Shown: piece after piece, positions 33,088-42,400 of the stretch
How positions within the stretch are numbered: position 1 is the first letter of the stretch
Layout of the letters: each line of letters opens with the position of its first letter
Assembly: GCA_963662175.1 (NCBI GenBank)
Contig: OY759224.1
Coordinates: forward strand, 35,163,489-35,227,488
Source: Aradus depressus
Taxonomy: Eukaryota; Arthropoda; Insecta; Hemiptera; Aradidae
Length of the DNA stretch: 64,000 nt
Reading direction: 5' to 3'
Program-made: the position numbers and the translations under genes
Notes under the pieces: generated by a model
What the model was told of the DNA's origin: nothing
Databases searched by the model: none
The model's input: only the letters and a program-made list of their open reading frames with translations

Positions 33088-34156
33088 ATGTCTGATGTTG
33101 AGTCAATAGAGAATCTTGAGGAATGGTTAAATAGTGTTGAAGAAATTGACGAGAATACATCACATTTCGTTCCTCGTGTGATTCGAGAGAGGCGAGATTT
33201 ATTTTCTGAATTTGATGACGGAAAATTTAGACAGAGGTATAGACTGTCCAGGACACATGTTTTAACATTGTTTACATCTATACAAGGGGGACAGATGCAA
33301 GAAATAAGCCTATTTCTCCCATGAACAGGCTACTAATTACGCTGAGATACTATGCTACGGGAAGCTTTCAGATGACAATATCTGACATAGCTTGGATTCA
33401 TAAATCCACAGTGAGTAGGATAATTAAGCATGTTAGACACCTAATAGCTTGTTTAAGAAGGACTTTTGTGACCATGCCTGAAAATCAACAGGAATTGAGA
33501 GAAATAAAACAAAAGTTTTTTCTCATCTCCAGGTTACCAGGTGTGATTGGGGCTCTTGATTGCACCCATATCCCCATTTTAAGGCCTCCAGGGCGAAATG
33601 CTGAACTTTACCGCAATCGTAAGGGTTATTTTTCGTTGAATGTACATGTATTTGTGACTCACAATTGAAATTTATGAACATTGTGGCACGCTGGCCTGGC
33701 TCAACCCACGATAGCACTATATTTAACCACTCTGCTATACGTGCACGGTTCGAAAATAATGTGTATGATGGTTACTTATTGGCAGATGCAGGATATGAAT
33801 GTACTCGACATACTCTGACACCAGTTTCTAATCCTAGTACTGCTGCAGAGCAAGCATATAATAATGCACACACCAAAACAAGGAACACGATTGAAAGATG
33901 TTTCGGTGTTTGGAAAAAACGCTTTCCTTGTCTTGCTAGTCCTATTCGCCTCAATCTAAAAACAACATTGGCTGTAATAGTCGCTACATCAGTTCTCCAC
34001 AATATCTGCTGTGAAGCAGGAGACACTTCGCCTCCGCAACAAGATGATGAAACTCCACATTATTATGAGCAGCCAGTTGCTGTTTTTGAAGGAAGCCAAG
34101 CTCAAGCATCTCGAGCCTTACGAAGATCTCTCATACTGAATGTGTTCCAAAGGTAA
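33088..34156 (+). pseudogene. Harbinger (HARBI1-like) transposase, two frameshifts
   Basis: Three overlapping frames, 33088-33324, 33321-33668 and 33665-34156, together make about 355 codons, the normal length. Frame 1 has the N-terminal helix region. Frame 2 contains the helix-turn-helix TISDIAWIHKSTVSRIIKHV and the first catalytic D in PGVIGALDCTHIPI. Frame 3 has RWPGSTHDSTIF, the second D in LLADAGYECTRHTLTP and the catalytic E in NTIERCFGVWKKRFPCL. The breaks are in a G-run near 33288 and in sequence near 33655. All three catalytic residues are still encoded, so inactivation is recent. The transposase would need its Myb partner for nuclear import. Confidence 0.9.
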
Positions 34157-34336
34157 TAGTGGCAGTTGCAAGAAACAAAAATTTGGCAAAAATCATTTAA
34201 CTCAAAAAGTGGACCTTTATAAAAACAAAACTTTGTAGTTAAAGAATTTATAAAAATTTAATTATATTATTATGAGAATGTATGGAATATGAAAAAATAA
34301 TATACATTTGAAATCTTGACAATTTATTAATCTTTA

Positions 34337-34404
34337 GAAGCTATACTAATTTTTGTAAACTTTTACATTACATGTAAAAGTTTAAAAAAAATAGTATAGC
34401 TTCT
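34337..34404. repeat. Inverted repeat between convergent Harbinger genes
   Basis: gaagctatactaatttttgt and the facing acaaaaatagtatagcttc-like arm, with nested gtaaacttttac / gtaaaagttta arms, form an imperfect hairpin of about 30 bp per arm. It lies between the stop of the transposase (34156) and the stop of the Myb-like gene (34427), where both transcripts end; a shared 3'-end role is possible but not shown. Confidence 0.6.
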
Positions 34405-34426
34405 ATTATTTTATACAAAAATAATT

Positions 34427-37400
34427 TCAATGTTCAAACTTCTTCGACATTTGAGCTTCAAACAACAGTTTGTTGTGCTCCCGCTCTTCTAAAATGTTTT
34501 GAAGCTTTGCTTCCTCCACCTCCAATTTTTTTTCCAAAATTTTTTCCCAATATTTTTTTTTTAATTCGTGCTCCTCTAACAATAATTTACTCTTCAGATT
34601 ATAAAGGTCATTAGCGCCTGGTTCTCTAGGTTTCTTTTTCTTCGCTCCTCTGGAATCCTGCTGGTCTGGTGGAGCTGCATACGAAGAGGTCGAAGCACAA
34701 GGAGTCAATGAAATTGACTCCTTGTCAGCCTTTGATTGAGTGGGTTGGGTGTTTCCAATGTCTACAGCTTCTTCTCCCTCTAATGAAAATCCCTCGTTAT
34801 CCACTATTTGTACTGAAAAAAAAAAAAAAATAATAATAATTAAACAATTGGCTTTCTTCACAGCTTACAATTAGTTGACGTTTAAATATGTTCTAATAAA
34901 AAAGTAACTTACTTTCCATGAAGTCTCCATCCATGTTGTGATGACCAAAGTCATCATCATAAAAGGACGGCAAAGGCTGAAATTGGTCTTTCAGAGACAG
35001 CACCAATTTTTCTTCACTCTCCGTCAATTCGGAGACATCTGGCGGTCCACCACCTGTTTTATGTCTCTGCACCTGAGAAACACATTATTATCTTAAAAAA
35101 AGGTGATACTACAAAAGTCAATTAATAGGAATAAAACCTAAAATGGAACCGAAAATCAAATTGAAAAAATATTTTTGCAGTGCATTAAAGAAGACTTCCC
35201 CAGTTATACTCTTTAGCCGAGATATTTTGGAACACTTAATAAAAAATAAAGAAAAACGTGTTTTTTTTTTCAAAAAAAATCTTGTCTATTTCACAAAATA
35301 TATCTACAATCAGTAACAAAAATTTTCGGACAATTTATAATTTTGTTTTTCTTTTGCAGTTACACATAGTTATATGGCAAAATATTTAATTCAAGCAAAG
35401 TTTTAAATTTCGAGATCATCAATCATTTCAAAACGCCGTAAAACAATTAATTAAACATTTACAGCTAATAGGAAATTTTGCATTAATAATTGAAGACAAG
35501 AAATTCACGTAAAAAAATTTTCTGGACACCTGTTGTTTGTTTTGTAAACAAATGCGACTCTGATCATGATCTTTAATCCCTTCTCAACCAACCGCTAATA
35601 CCGAACAAATGAAATGTGTTTATATACTTCTATTACTGCATTCAGTAGTTATTTGTATTTCCTGCTGTCAAGATGGGTCGAACATCTTTTGAAGTTCAAC
35701 AGATATTAATTTTTAATTATGAAAAAGGATTAAGTGTCCGCAAAATCGGTGGTTTGGTAGGCCGGAGTAAAAGCACCGTAGCCGATGTAATTCGAAGGTA
35801 TAAGCACGAGGATCGGATAGATTTGAAATCTTCCTCTGGCCGTCCAAGAGTATTAAACGACCGAGAAAGGTGTAGCGTTGTCCGGAAAATTAAAAACAAG
35901 CCCTCGAGGAGTGCACCTCAGATCGTCGCCGAGGTATACAGAGAAACGGGAAAGAAAGTTCACCCACAAAATGTTCGAAGAATTCTAAAAGAAGCAGGAT
36001 ATAATGGGAGAGTACCAAAAACCGTTTGTGAGTGAAAAAAATATAAAAAAAAGATTGAGCTTCGCAAAAGAGTTCCAGAATCATTCAGAAATTTTTTGGA
36101 GTAATGTCATTCATCTGCGAGGTAAAATAAACTTAAGCACTCCGTCCTTCGGATGGGATGTTAAGCGATGGTCATGAGCCTGTACGATGTCAGGTCAAAG
36201 CGTTTGAGCTCTCACATAAACACACACATGCAATTGATCTCTGATGTTTACACGATTACAAAATTTTTAGTACATATTATTATGTATACATATATTATAT
36301 GTATAGGGAAGTAAACAAAAGTAAAGTAATAGTATATGTATACATATATTATACGGAAGTAAACGGACATGATCTGGAAACATTTATTTGTCGAAATATC
36401 GGAGAAAAAACGTTTAAATTAGAAAAATTAGGTACTTAGTTTCTTTAGAGGGAAGGTGGAGGGGATAGAGTAGGGGGAAGGGACGGTTTCTGCCGAGGGT
36501 CAGCGCTGCTGTCGCTCTCTTCCAACGTCATATCACAAAAATCTAGTTTTCTGACATTACATGACCTGAGATTTCTTTTTATGTTGTGAAGAGTTACAAG
36601 ATACAAGAATATTTTATTATTGCGGTTTGTTCTATTGCAAGCAAATACTTTTGAATGTAAGTTTAATATATTTAGTCCCGACAGTCGCGACAAAATTTGG
36701 AGAAAGCGTAATGAGGAGCTGAATCCAAAAAATTTAAAATCAATAGTAAAACATGGGGGTGGCTCAGTGATGGTGTGGGGGTGTATGGCGTCTAGTGGAA
36801 TTGGTGAACTGGTTTTCATTGAAACCACCATGACTGGAAAAGTTTATGCCGAATTACTAAGGAGCAATTTGAAAAAGAGTGCTGAAAAACTTGGGATTTT
36901 ACGGACTTTTCATTTTTACCAAGACAACGATCCGAAACACACCTGTGAATTGGTACGTACTTGGCTTTTGTATAACTGCCCTAAAGTTATGAAACCCCCC
37001 CCCAATCGCCCGATCTCAACCCAATTGAACACGTATGGGGTGAGCTCGACAGGAAAATTCGATTAACACCCATTGCTTCAAAAAACGAATTGAAACAAAA
37101 GTTATTAGAAGAGTGAGGTAAAATATCTCCAAATTTCACCAAAAAATTAGTTTCATCATCAATGCCGAATCGAATGAAAGATGTTATTACACAAAAAGGG
37201 TACCCAACCAAATATTAATTAACATTATGGTTTTTGAATTTGTGAAATCGTAAAAAAAACATTGAATTTATTTATAGTTGTTTACATTTTTGTCCGAAAA
37301 TTTTTGTTACCTACATTACTTGTTATAAAATTTATTAAATTAAAATATTTATTTGTTCTAATCAAAGCTGTTTTTCCTTTATCCTAACCCACTTTTGAAT

Positions 37401-38316
37401 TCTTATTCTTGATTGAAAAATGGCTTTAATTATTTTTTTAAATTATTTTTTATTACTTTTGCATTTAATTATTATAATTTTTTATTGAAAAATCAAACCG
37501 TCCGAACATTTTTGTTACTGGCTGTATATAATATGGGAGTACTTTCGGTACTGCTAACAATCAGAGACGATGTACTTAAAAAAGAGGACTGTTGGGTAGG
37601 TTCCAGAACAAATAATACATTATAAAACCATCTCAAGAGCACTAAAGAAAAAAAGAAGAAAAAAGTGGGGTTTACTATCTAAAATGTAGTTTTTGTAATT
37701 TTGTTTATGTATGTCAAACTGGGAGAAAATTTAAAAATAGGGTAAAAGAACGTTTCAGAATTAGGCTTAAACATTGACACAACACACACCTCAGTAAAAT
37801 TAAATCGTAAAAAAATTTAATTTTTACAAATTTTTAATTAGGATTTTCAGATTCTTTACAAAAAACTAGGTTTTCCGGTATTTTTAGTTTTCTTGTACAA
37901 GCAATAGTAACAAAATTAAAATTGTAATAGCAGAAATAAGTTTTTTTTTGGAAATTTTGCAGATATTTGTACTCTCTTCTTTAACATGGATAATTTTCAT
38001 TCAAATTAGTTCAAGAATAAATAAAGCAACTGAAAATAAATTAAGTTTGACTTACCTTACTTTCAGCTATCCTTTTCTTAGCTCGAGCTTTTGTATTTTT
38101 ATATAATAGCTTCAGCTGTTCCACACTTCTCTTCGCGGACAGGGGAAATTCATGATTGAATTTCTCCCGAACCTTTTCCCATTCTTGGTTTTTTTGTTTT
38201 AAGAAAACCTTATCCGTTTCCTTGCATTCAATTATTTGTTGAGATAATTCCTCAGTACAAAGCTCCAGAAGGAAATCTTTTTCCCGCAGGGAAAAATTTG
38301 CTGACCTTTTCGTCAT
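34427..38316 (-). CDS. Harbinger Myb/SANT-like protein, three exons, intact
   Basis: Spliced minus-strand gene with exons 38316-38056, 35072-34913 and 34812-34427 joined by GT-AG introns, giving an open frame of 268 codons. Exon 1 encodes a Myb/SANT-like domain (FSLREKDFLLELCTEELSQQ ... EWEKVREKFNHEFPLSAKRS and EQLKLLYKNTKARAKKR). Exon 2 begins VQRHKTGGGPPDVSELTESE. Exon 3 ends in a charged coiled coil (LKSKLLLEEHELKKKYWEKI and ERE-xN). This is the DNA-binding partner that carries PIF/Harbinger transposase to the TIRs. Intron 1 is 2983 bp only because a PLE and a Tc1 element are inserted in it; exons, donor (gtaagt) and acceptor (tttctcag) are undamaged. Expression is unknown. Confidence 0.8.
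35196..35306 (+). mobile_element. PLE terminal segment, left part (split by Tc1)
   Basis: Starts ccccagttatactctttagc and includes gagatattttggaacactta, then ends cttgtctatttcacaaaata. This is the same terminal segment as at 25770-25910. It stops at the TA where the Tc1 element inserted and continues at 37525. Confidence 0.75.
36113..36195 (+). mobile_element. SINE body fragment inside the Tc1 transposase
   Basis: Matches the SINE from atctgcgaggtaaaataaac through ccgtccttcggatgggatgt to gcctgtacgatgtcaggt. The tRNA-like head and 3' part are missing. It lies at the left edge of the 540-bp foreign segment in the transposase gene. Confidence 0.8.
36196..36655. other. Foreign segment within the Tc1 element, unidentified
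   Basis: Follows the SINE fragment and interrupts the transposase frame. It has repeated 'tatgtatacatatattat' words (36285-36355) and a GC-richer block near 36450-36520. The apparent 128-codon reverse ORF (36445-36831) crosses the Tc1 coding region and is not credible as a gene. Confidence 0.5.
37525..37960 (+). mobile_element. PLE fragment, right part, with GIY-YIG remnant
   Basis: Continues the PLE split by Tc1: tatataatatgggagtactt, then the region like 25915-26260. It contains AAAAGTGGGGTTTACTATCT-type coding sequence translating SGVYYLKCSFCNFVYVCQTG and KFKNRVKERFRI from 37664. It is a degraded GIY-YIG domain, about 90% similar by eye to the copy at 26040. Confidence 0.7.
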
Positions 38317-38382
38317 TGTTAAAAGAAACTAACGTAAAATGCAAGACAAAGGTTACTTGATGTTATGATTTCCTAACCTTTC

Positions 38383-38727
38383 AGAGGGCGCCGGTAGCTC
38401 AGTGGTATGCGTGCTTGACTTCTGAGCTCAAGGTCGTGGGTTCGTAACCCGACCGAGGCCCTTAGTTTATTTTATCTGGGAGGTAAAATAAACTTAAGCA
38501 CGCCGTCCTTCGGATGGGACGTTAAGCGATGGTCCCGAGCCTGTACGATGTCAGGTACTCGTTAAAGACCCCTACCCTAGGTGAATAAAAATTTAGGGTA
38601 GGCAAAATTTAGGACTCCCACAGTAGAGTCGGGCTCATGTCCACCAGAGCGACGAAAGAGCGCTCTGGTAGTAGGCGATATGACCTCGTAGTTAAAGCCC
38701 GGGCATGAGTCATAAAACCTAACCTAA
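38383..38727 (+). mobile_element. Full-length tRNA-SINE with CCTAA tail, in Harbinger
   Basis: Begins agagggcgccggtagctcag, has the B box gggttcgtaacccg, then ccgtccttcggatgggacg and cgagcctgtacgatgtcagg. It ends cataaaacctaacctaacct. It is flanked by cctaacctttc on both sides (38372-38382, 38728-38738), so the target itself contained a CCTAACC word. It lies upstream of the Myb-like gene start (38316, minus strand) and upstream of the Harbinger right end. Confidence 0.9.
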
Positions 38728-39010
38728 CCTAACCTTTCCATCGAAGTATCGATTATTTCTTCCTACCTCTATGCGTTTCGGATCACTATCCTAGATCAGT
38801 TGATCCGGGATTAACACTCGTCTATAATGGTTGGTGAAACGAAATAAAATATTTGATCCAAGATCAAACTGATCCAAGATTAAGTAATCTCGCAAGTTGA
38901 TCCTGGTTGGTGCAACCCACCATAAACTTGAGAACCTAAAGCAAACCAAGGGCCTCTTGACAGAATTTGCTACAGGCCCCTCGCTGACTTAATCCGGCAC
39001 TGTCTGTAGG

Positions 39011-39480
39011 TCCGCGCCGCCTCGTTCCAAGTTCATACTAATTCATATTTTATCTTCGAACTTACATCCGATCATGGAATAGGCCTAAACGGGATACCAC
39101 AAAAATGCACCATTACTGTACCTCATAGGTGGTGTGGAAACGAGTATACAAGTGTATGTAGGTACAGAATTTACAGTAGTATAGTATGAGAAAAAAATAA
39201 TAACAATTTTTCAAAATTTGTTCAATGGCGTAGCCTGAATTATGTAACTCCGACATGATGAAGAAAGTTGAGCCATTCTGCCAAAACACCATTAACACTT
39301 ATCATTAAATTTAGAGCACAACGTGGTGGCCGACCTGACAACTAGTCATAAAGATCAGACGTTCAAAGTTCATTGATACCAAAGAGGTTAAAATATACCT
39401 ACTACGTACGTAGTATATTATAACCTCCTTATCTGGATCCTACACAAAAATCGAAATAAATTTTTTTTTAAAGAAAAGTC
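39011..39480. other. Spacer between nested stack and first satellite
   Basis: AT-rich sequence without a recognised element. A 61-codon reverse frame at 39113-39298 shows no motif. A near-palindrome ctacgtacgtag lies at about 39400. Confidence 0.4.
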
Positions 39481-42400
39481 GAGCTAACTTCGTATTATCC
39501 CATTCATCAAAATTCGTGCTATTTAAAAATTTATAGGCTTAAGCTTAATAATATTAATATTAATATTAATTTTGTTAAAACTGATATGACAGATTCAGAT
39601 ATATCCGGAAAGTCCCTTCCGAAGGACGACGTGCTCATGGTTATTTTCAACCAAAGTGAAATTTCACCTACCCAGGTTTATTTACATAATATACGTCTCA
39701 TTATAGAGTTCCTCACATTCGAAAAAGCCCTGGATCATAGCTTAAAGTCCCATCCGAAGGACGACGTGCTCAAGGTTATTTTCAATCTAAGTGAAATTTC
39801 ACCTACCCAGGTTTATTTACATAACATACGTCTCATTATAGAGTTCCTCACATTCTAAAAAGCCCTGGATCATAGCTTAAAGTCCCATCCGAAGGACGAC
39901 GTGCTCAAAGTTATTTTTAATTTCCCGATTAAAACATCTGACCTGCCTCAGCTAGATTTGTAAGTGGCGATCCTGAGCATCGGTAGACTCCATTCTTCAA
40001 ATTTCTCGCTTTTTAACGGTTTATAGATTTAATATTTGTTAAAACTGATAGAGAACGACCGAATTATCTGCATCCTACACAAAGTTCGAAATTAAAATGT
40101 TTTTCAAAAAAAGCTAAGCTAACTTCATATCATCCCATTCATCAAAATTCGTGCTATTTAACGGGTAATAGGCATAGTATTTGTTTAACTGATATGACAG
40201 ATTCAGATATATCCGGAAAGTCCCTTCCGAAGGACGACGTGCTCATGGTTATTTTCAACCAAAGTGAAATTTCACCTACCCAGGTTTATTTACATAATAT
40301 AGGTCTCATTATAGAGTTCCTCACATTCGAAAAAGCCCTGGATCATAGCTTAAAGTCCCATCCGAAGGACGACGTGCTCAAGGTTATTTTCAATCTAAGT
40401 GAAATTTTATCTACCCAGGTTTATTTACATAACATACGTCTCATTATAGAGTTCCTCATTTTCGAAAAAGCCCTGGATCATCGCTTAAAGTCCCTTCCGA
40501 AGGACGACGTGCTCATGGTTATTTTCAACCTAAGTAAAATTTCACCTACCCAGGTTTATTTACATAACATACGTCTCATTATAGAGTTCCTCACATTCGA
40601 AAAAGCCCTGGATCATAGCTTAAAGTCCCATCCGAAGGACGACGTGCTCAAAGTTATTTTTAATTTCCCGATTAAAACATCTGACCTGCCTCAGCTAGAT
40701 TTGTAAGTGGCGATCCTGAGCATCGGTAGACTCCATTCTTCAAATTTCTCGCTTTTTAACGGTTTATAGATTTAATATTTGTTAAAACTGATAGAGAACG
40801 ACCGAATTATCTGCATCCTACACAAAGTTCGAAATTAAAATGTTTTTCAAAAAAAGCTAAGCTAACTTCATATCATCCCATTCATCAAAATTCGTGCTAT
40901 TTAACGGGTAATAGGCATAGTATTTGTTTAACTGATATGACAGATTCAGATATATCCGGAAAGTCCCTTCCGAAGGACGACGTGCTCATGGTTATTTTCA
41001 ACCAAAGTGAAATTTCACCTACCCAGGTTTATTTACATAATATACGTCTCATTATAGAGTTCCTCACATTCGAAAAAGCCCTGGATCATAGCTTAAAGTC
41101 CCATCCGAAGGACGACGTGCTCAAGGTTATTTTCAATCTAAGTGAAATTTTATCTACCCAGGTTTATTTACATAACATACGTCTCATTATAGAGTTCCTC
41201 ATTTTCGAAAAAGCCCTGGATCATCGCTTAAAGTCCCTTCCGAAGGACGACGTGCTCATGGTTATTTTCAACCTAAGTAAAATTTCACCTACCCAGGTTT
41301 ATTTACATAACATACGTCTCATTATAGAGTTCCTCACATTCGAAAAAGCCCTGGATCATAGCTTAAAGTCCCATCCGAAGGACGACGTGCTCAAAGTTAT
41401 TTTTAATTTCCCGATTAAAACATCTGACCTGCCTCAGCTAGATTTGTAAGTGGCGATCCTGAGCATCGGTAGACTCCATTCTTCAAATTTCTCGCTTTTT
41501 AACGGTTTATAGATTTAATATTTGTTAAAACTGATAGAGAACGACCGAATTATCTGCATCCTACACAAAGTTCGAAATTAAAATGTTTTTCAAAAAAAGC
41601 TAAGCTAACTTCATATCATCCCATTCATCAAAATTCGTGCTATTTAACGGGTAATAGGCATAGTATTTGTTTAACTGATATGACAGATTCAGATATATCC
41701 GGAAAGTCCCTTCCGAAGGACGACGTGCTCATGGTTATTTTCAACCTAAGTAAAATTTCACCTACCCAGGTTTATTTACATAACATACGTCTCATTATAG
41801 AGTTCCTCACATTCGAAAAAGCCCTGGATCATAGCTTAAAGTCCCATCCGAAGGACGACGTGCTCAAAGTTATTTTTAATTTCCCGATTAAAACATCTGA
41901 CCTGCCTCAGCTAGATTTGTAAGTGGCGATCCTGAGCATCGGTAGACTCCATTCTTCAAATTTCTCGCTTTTTAACGGTTTATAGATTTAATATTTGTTA
42001 AAACTGATAGAGAACGACCGAATTATCTGCATCCTACACAAAGTTCGAAATTAAAATGTTTTTCAAAAAAAGCTAAGCTAACTTCATATCATCCCATTCA
42101 TCAAAATTCGTGCTATTTAACGGGTAATAGGCATAGTATTTGTTTAACTGATATGACAGATTCAGATATATCCGGAAAGTCCCTTCCGAAGGACGACGTG
42201 CTCATGGTTATTTTCAACCAAAGTGAAATTTCACCTACCCAGGTTTATTTACATAATATACGTCTCATTATAGAGTTCCTCACATTCGAAAAAGCCCTGG
42301 ATCATAGCTTAAAGTCCCATCCGAAGGACGACGTGCTCAAGGTTATTTTCAATCTAAGTGAAATTTTATCTACCCAGGTTTATTTACATAACATACGTCT

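Larger units (their letters stand above)
35673..37218 (+). pseudogene. Tc1 transposase, interrupted and frameshifted
   Basis: The first frame (35673-36035) has paired helix-turn-helix domains, GLSVRKIGGLVGRSKSTVAD and a GRPR-like SSGRPRVLNDRE linker, then HPQNVRRILKEAGYNGRVPK. After a stop the sequence continues RLSFAKEFQNHSEIFWSNV to 36105, where foreign DNA begins. Coding resumes at about 36655 with FNIFSPDSRDKIWRKRNEEL, GGGSVMVWGCMASSG and FYQDNDPKHT (second catalytic D). A frameshift in a C-run at about 36997 precedes SPDLNPIEHVWGELDRKIR and the end at 37218. The first catalytic D (expected in 'FSDESKF') is lost at the insertion junction. Confidence 0.85.
35307..37524 (+). mobile_element. 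Tc1-like element, TA target, with an extra right end
   Basis: The left end caatcagtaacaaaaatttt (then cggac) and the right end, inverted, cagccagtaacaaaaatgtt (then cggac) are flanked by TA (35305-35306, 37525-37526). A second inverted end, gtccgaaaatttttgttac, lies inside at 37292-37310, so there are two right ends. The transposase (35673-37218) is broken, and a SINE-containing insertion interrupts it at about 36107-36650. Confidence 0.8.
32795..38922 (+). mobile_element. Two-gene PIF/Harbinger element, 26-bp perfect TIRs
   Basis: Both ends read tggtgggttgcaccaaccag followed by gatcaa, a perfect 26-bp inverted repeat, and both are flanked by TAA (32792-32794, 38923-38925). Subterminal copies of the word 'gatcc-ggatcaa' are frequent at both ends (32815-33020 and 38790-38905). 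The element carries a transposase (33088-34156, +) and a convergent Myb/SANT-like gene (38316-34427, -), the standard gene pair. It has been enlarged by a PLE, a Tc1 and a SINE. Confidence 0.95.
31568..39002 (+). mobile_element. hAT element (outer shell of a nested stack)
   Basis: The left end cagtgccggattagcc and the right end, inverted, cagtgccggattaagt are hAT-type termini, flanked by the perfect 8-bp duplication tctgtagg (31560-31567, 39003-39010). The shell itself is only about 1.3 kb (31568-32794 and 38926-39002) and encodes the C-terminal third of a hAT transposase. A Harbinger element of 6.1 kb was later inserted 24 bp after the transposase stop codon. Confidence 0.9.

Noticed and set aside
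34427..34861. 144-codon reverse ORF as a separate gene starting MKKANCLIIII
   Set aside because: Its first residues are intron sequence (polypyrimidine tract); splicing from 34913 to 34812 gives the correct Harbinger Myb-like protein.
36445..36831. 128-codon reverse ORF
   Set aside because: Overlaps the Tc1 transposase coding region in antisense and the foreign insert; no recognisable domain.
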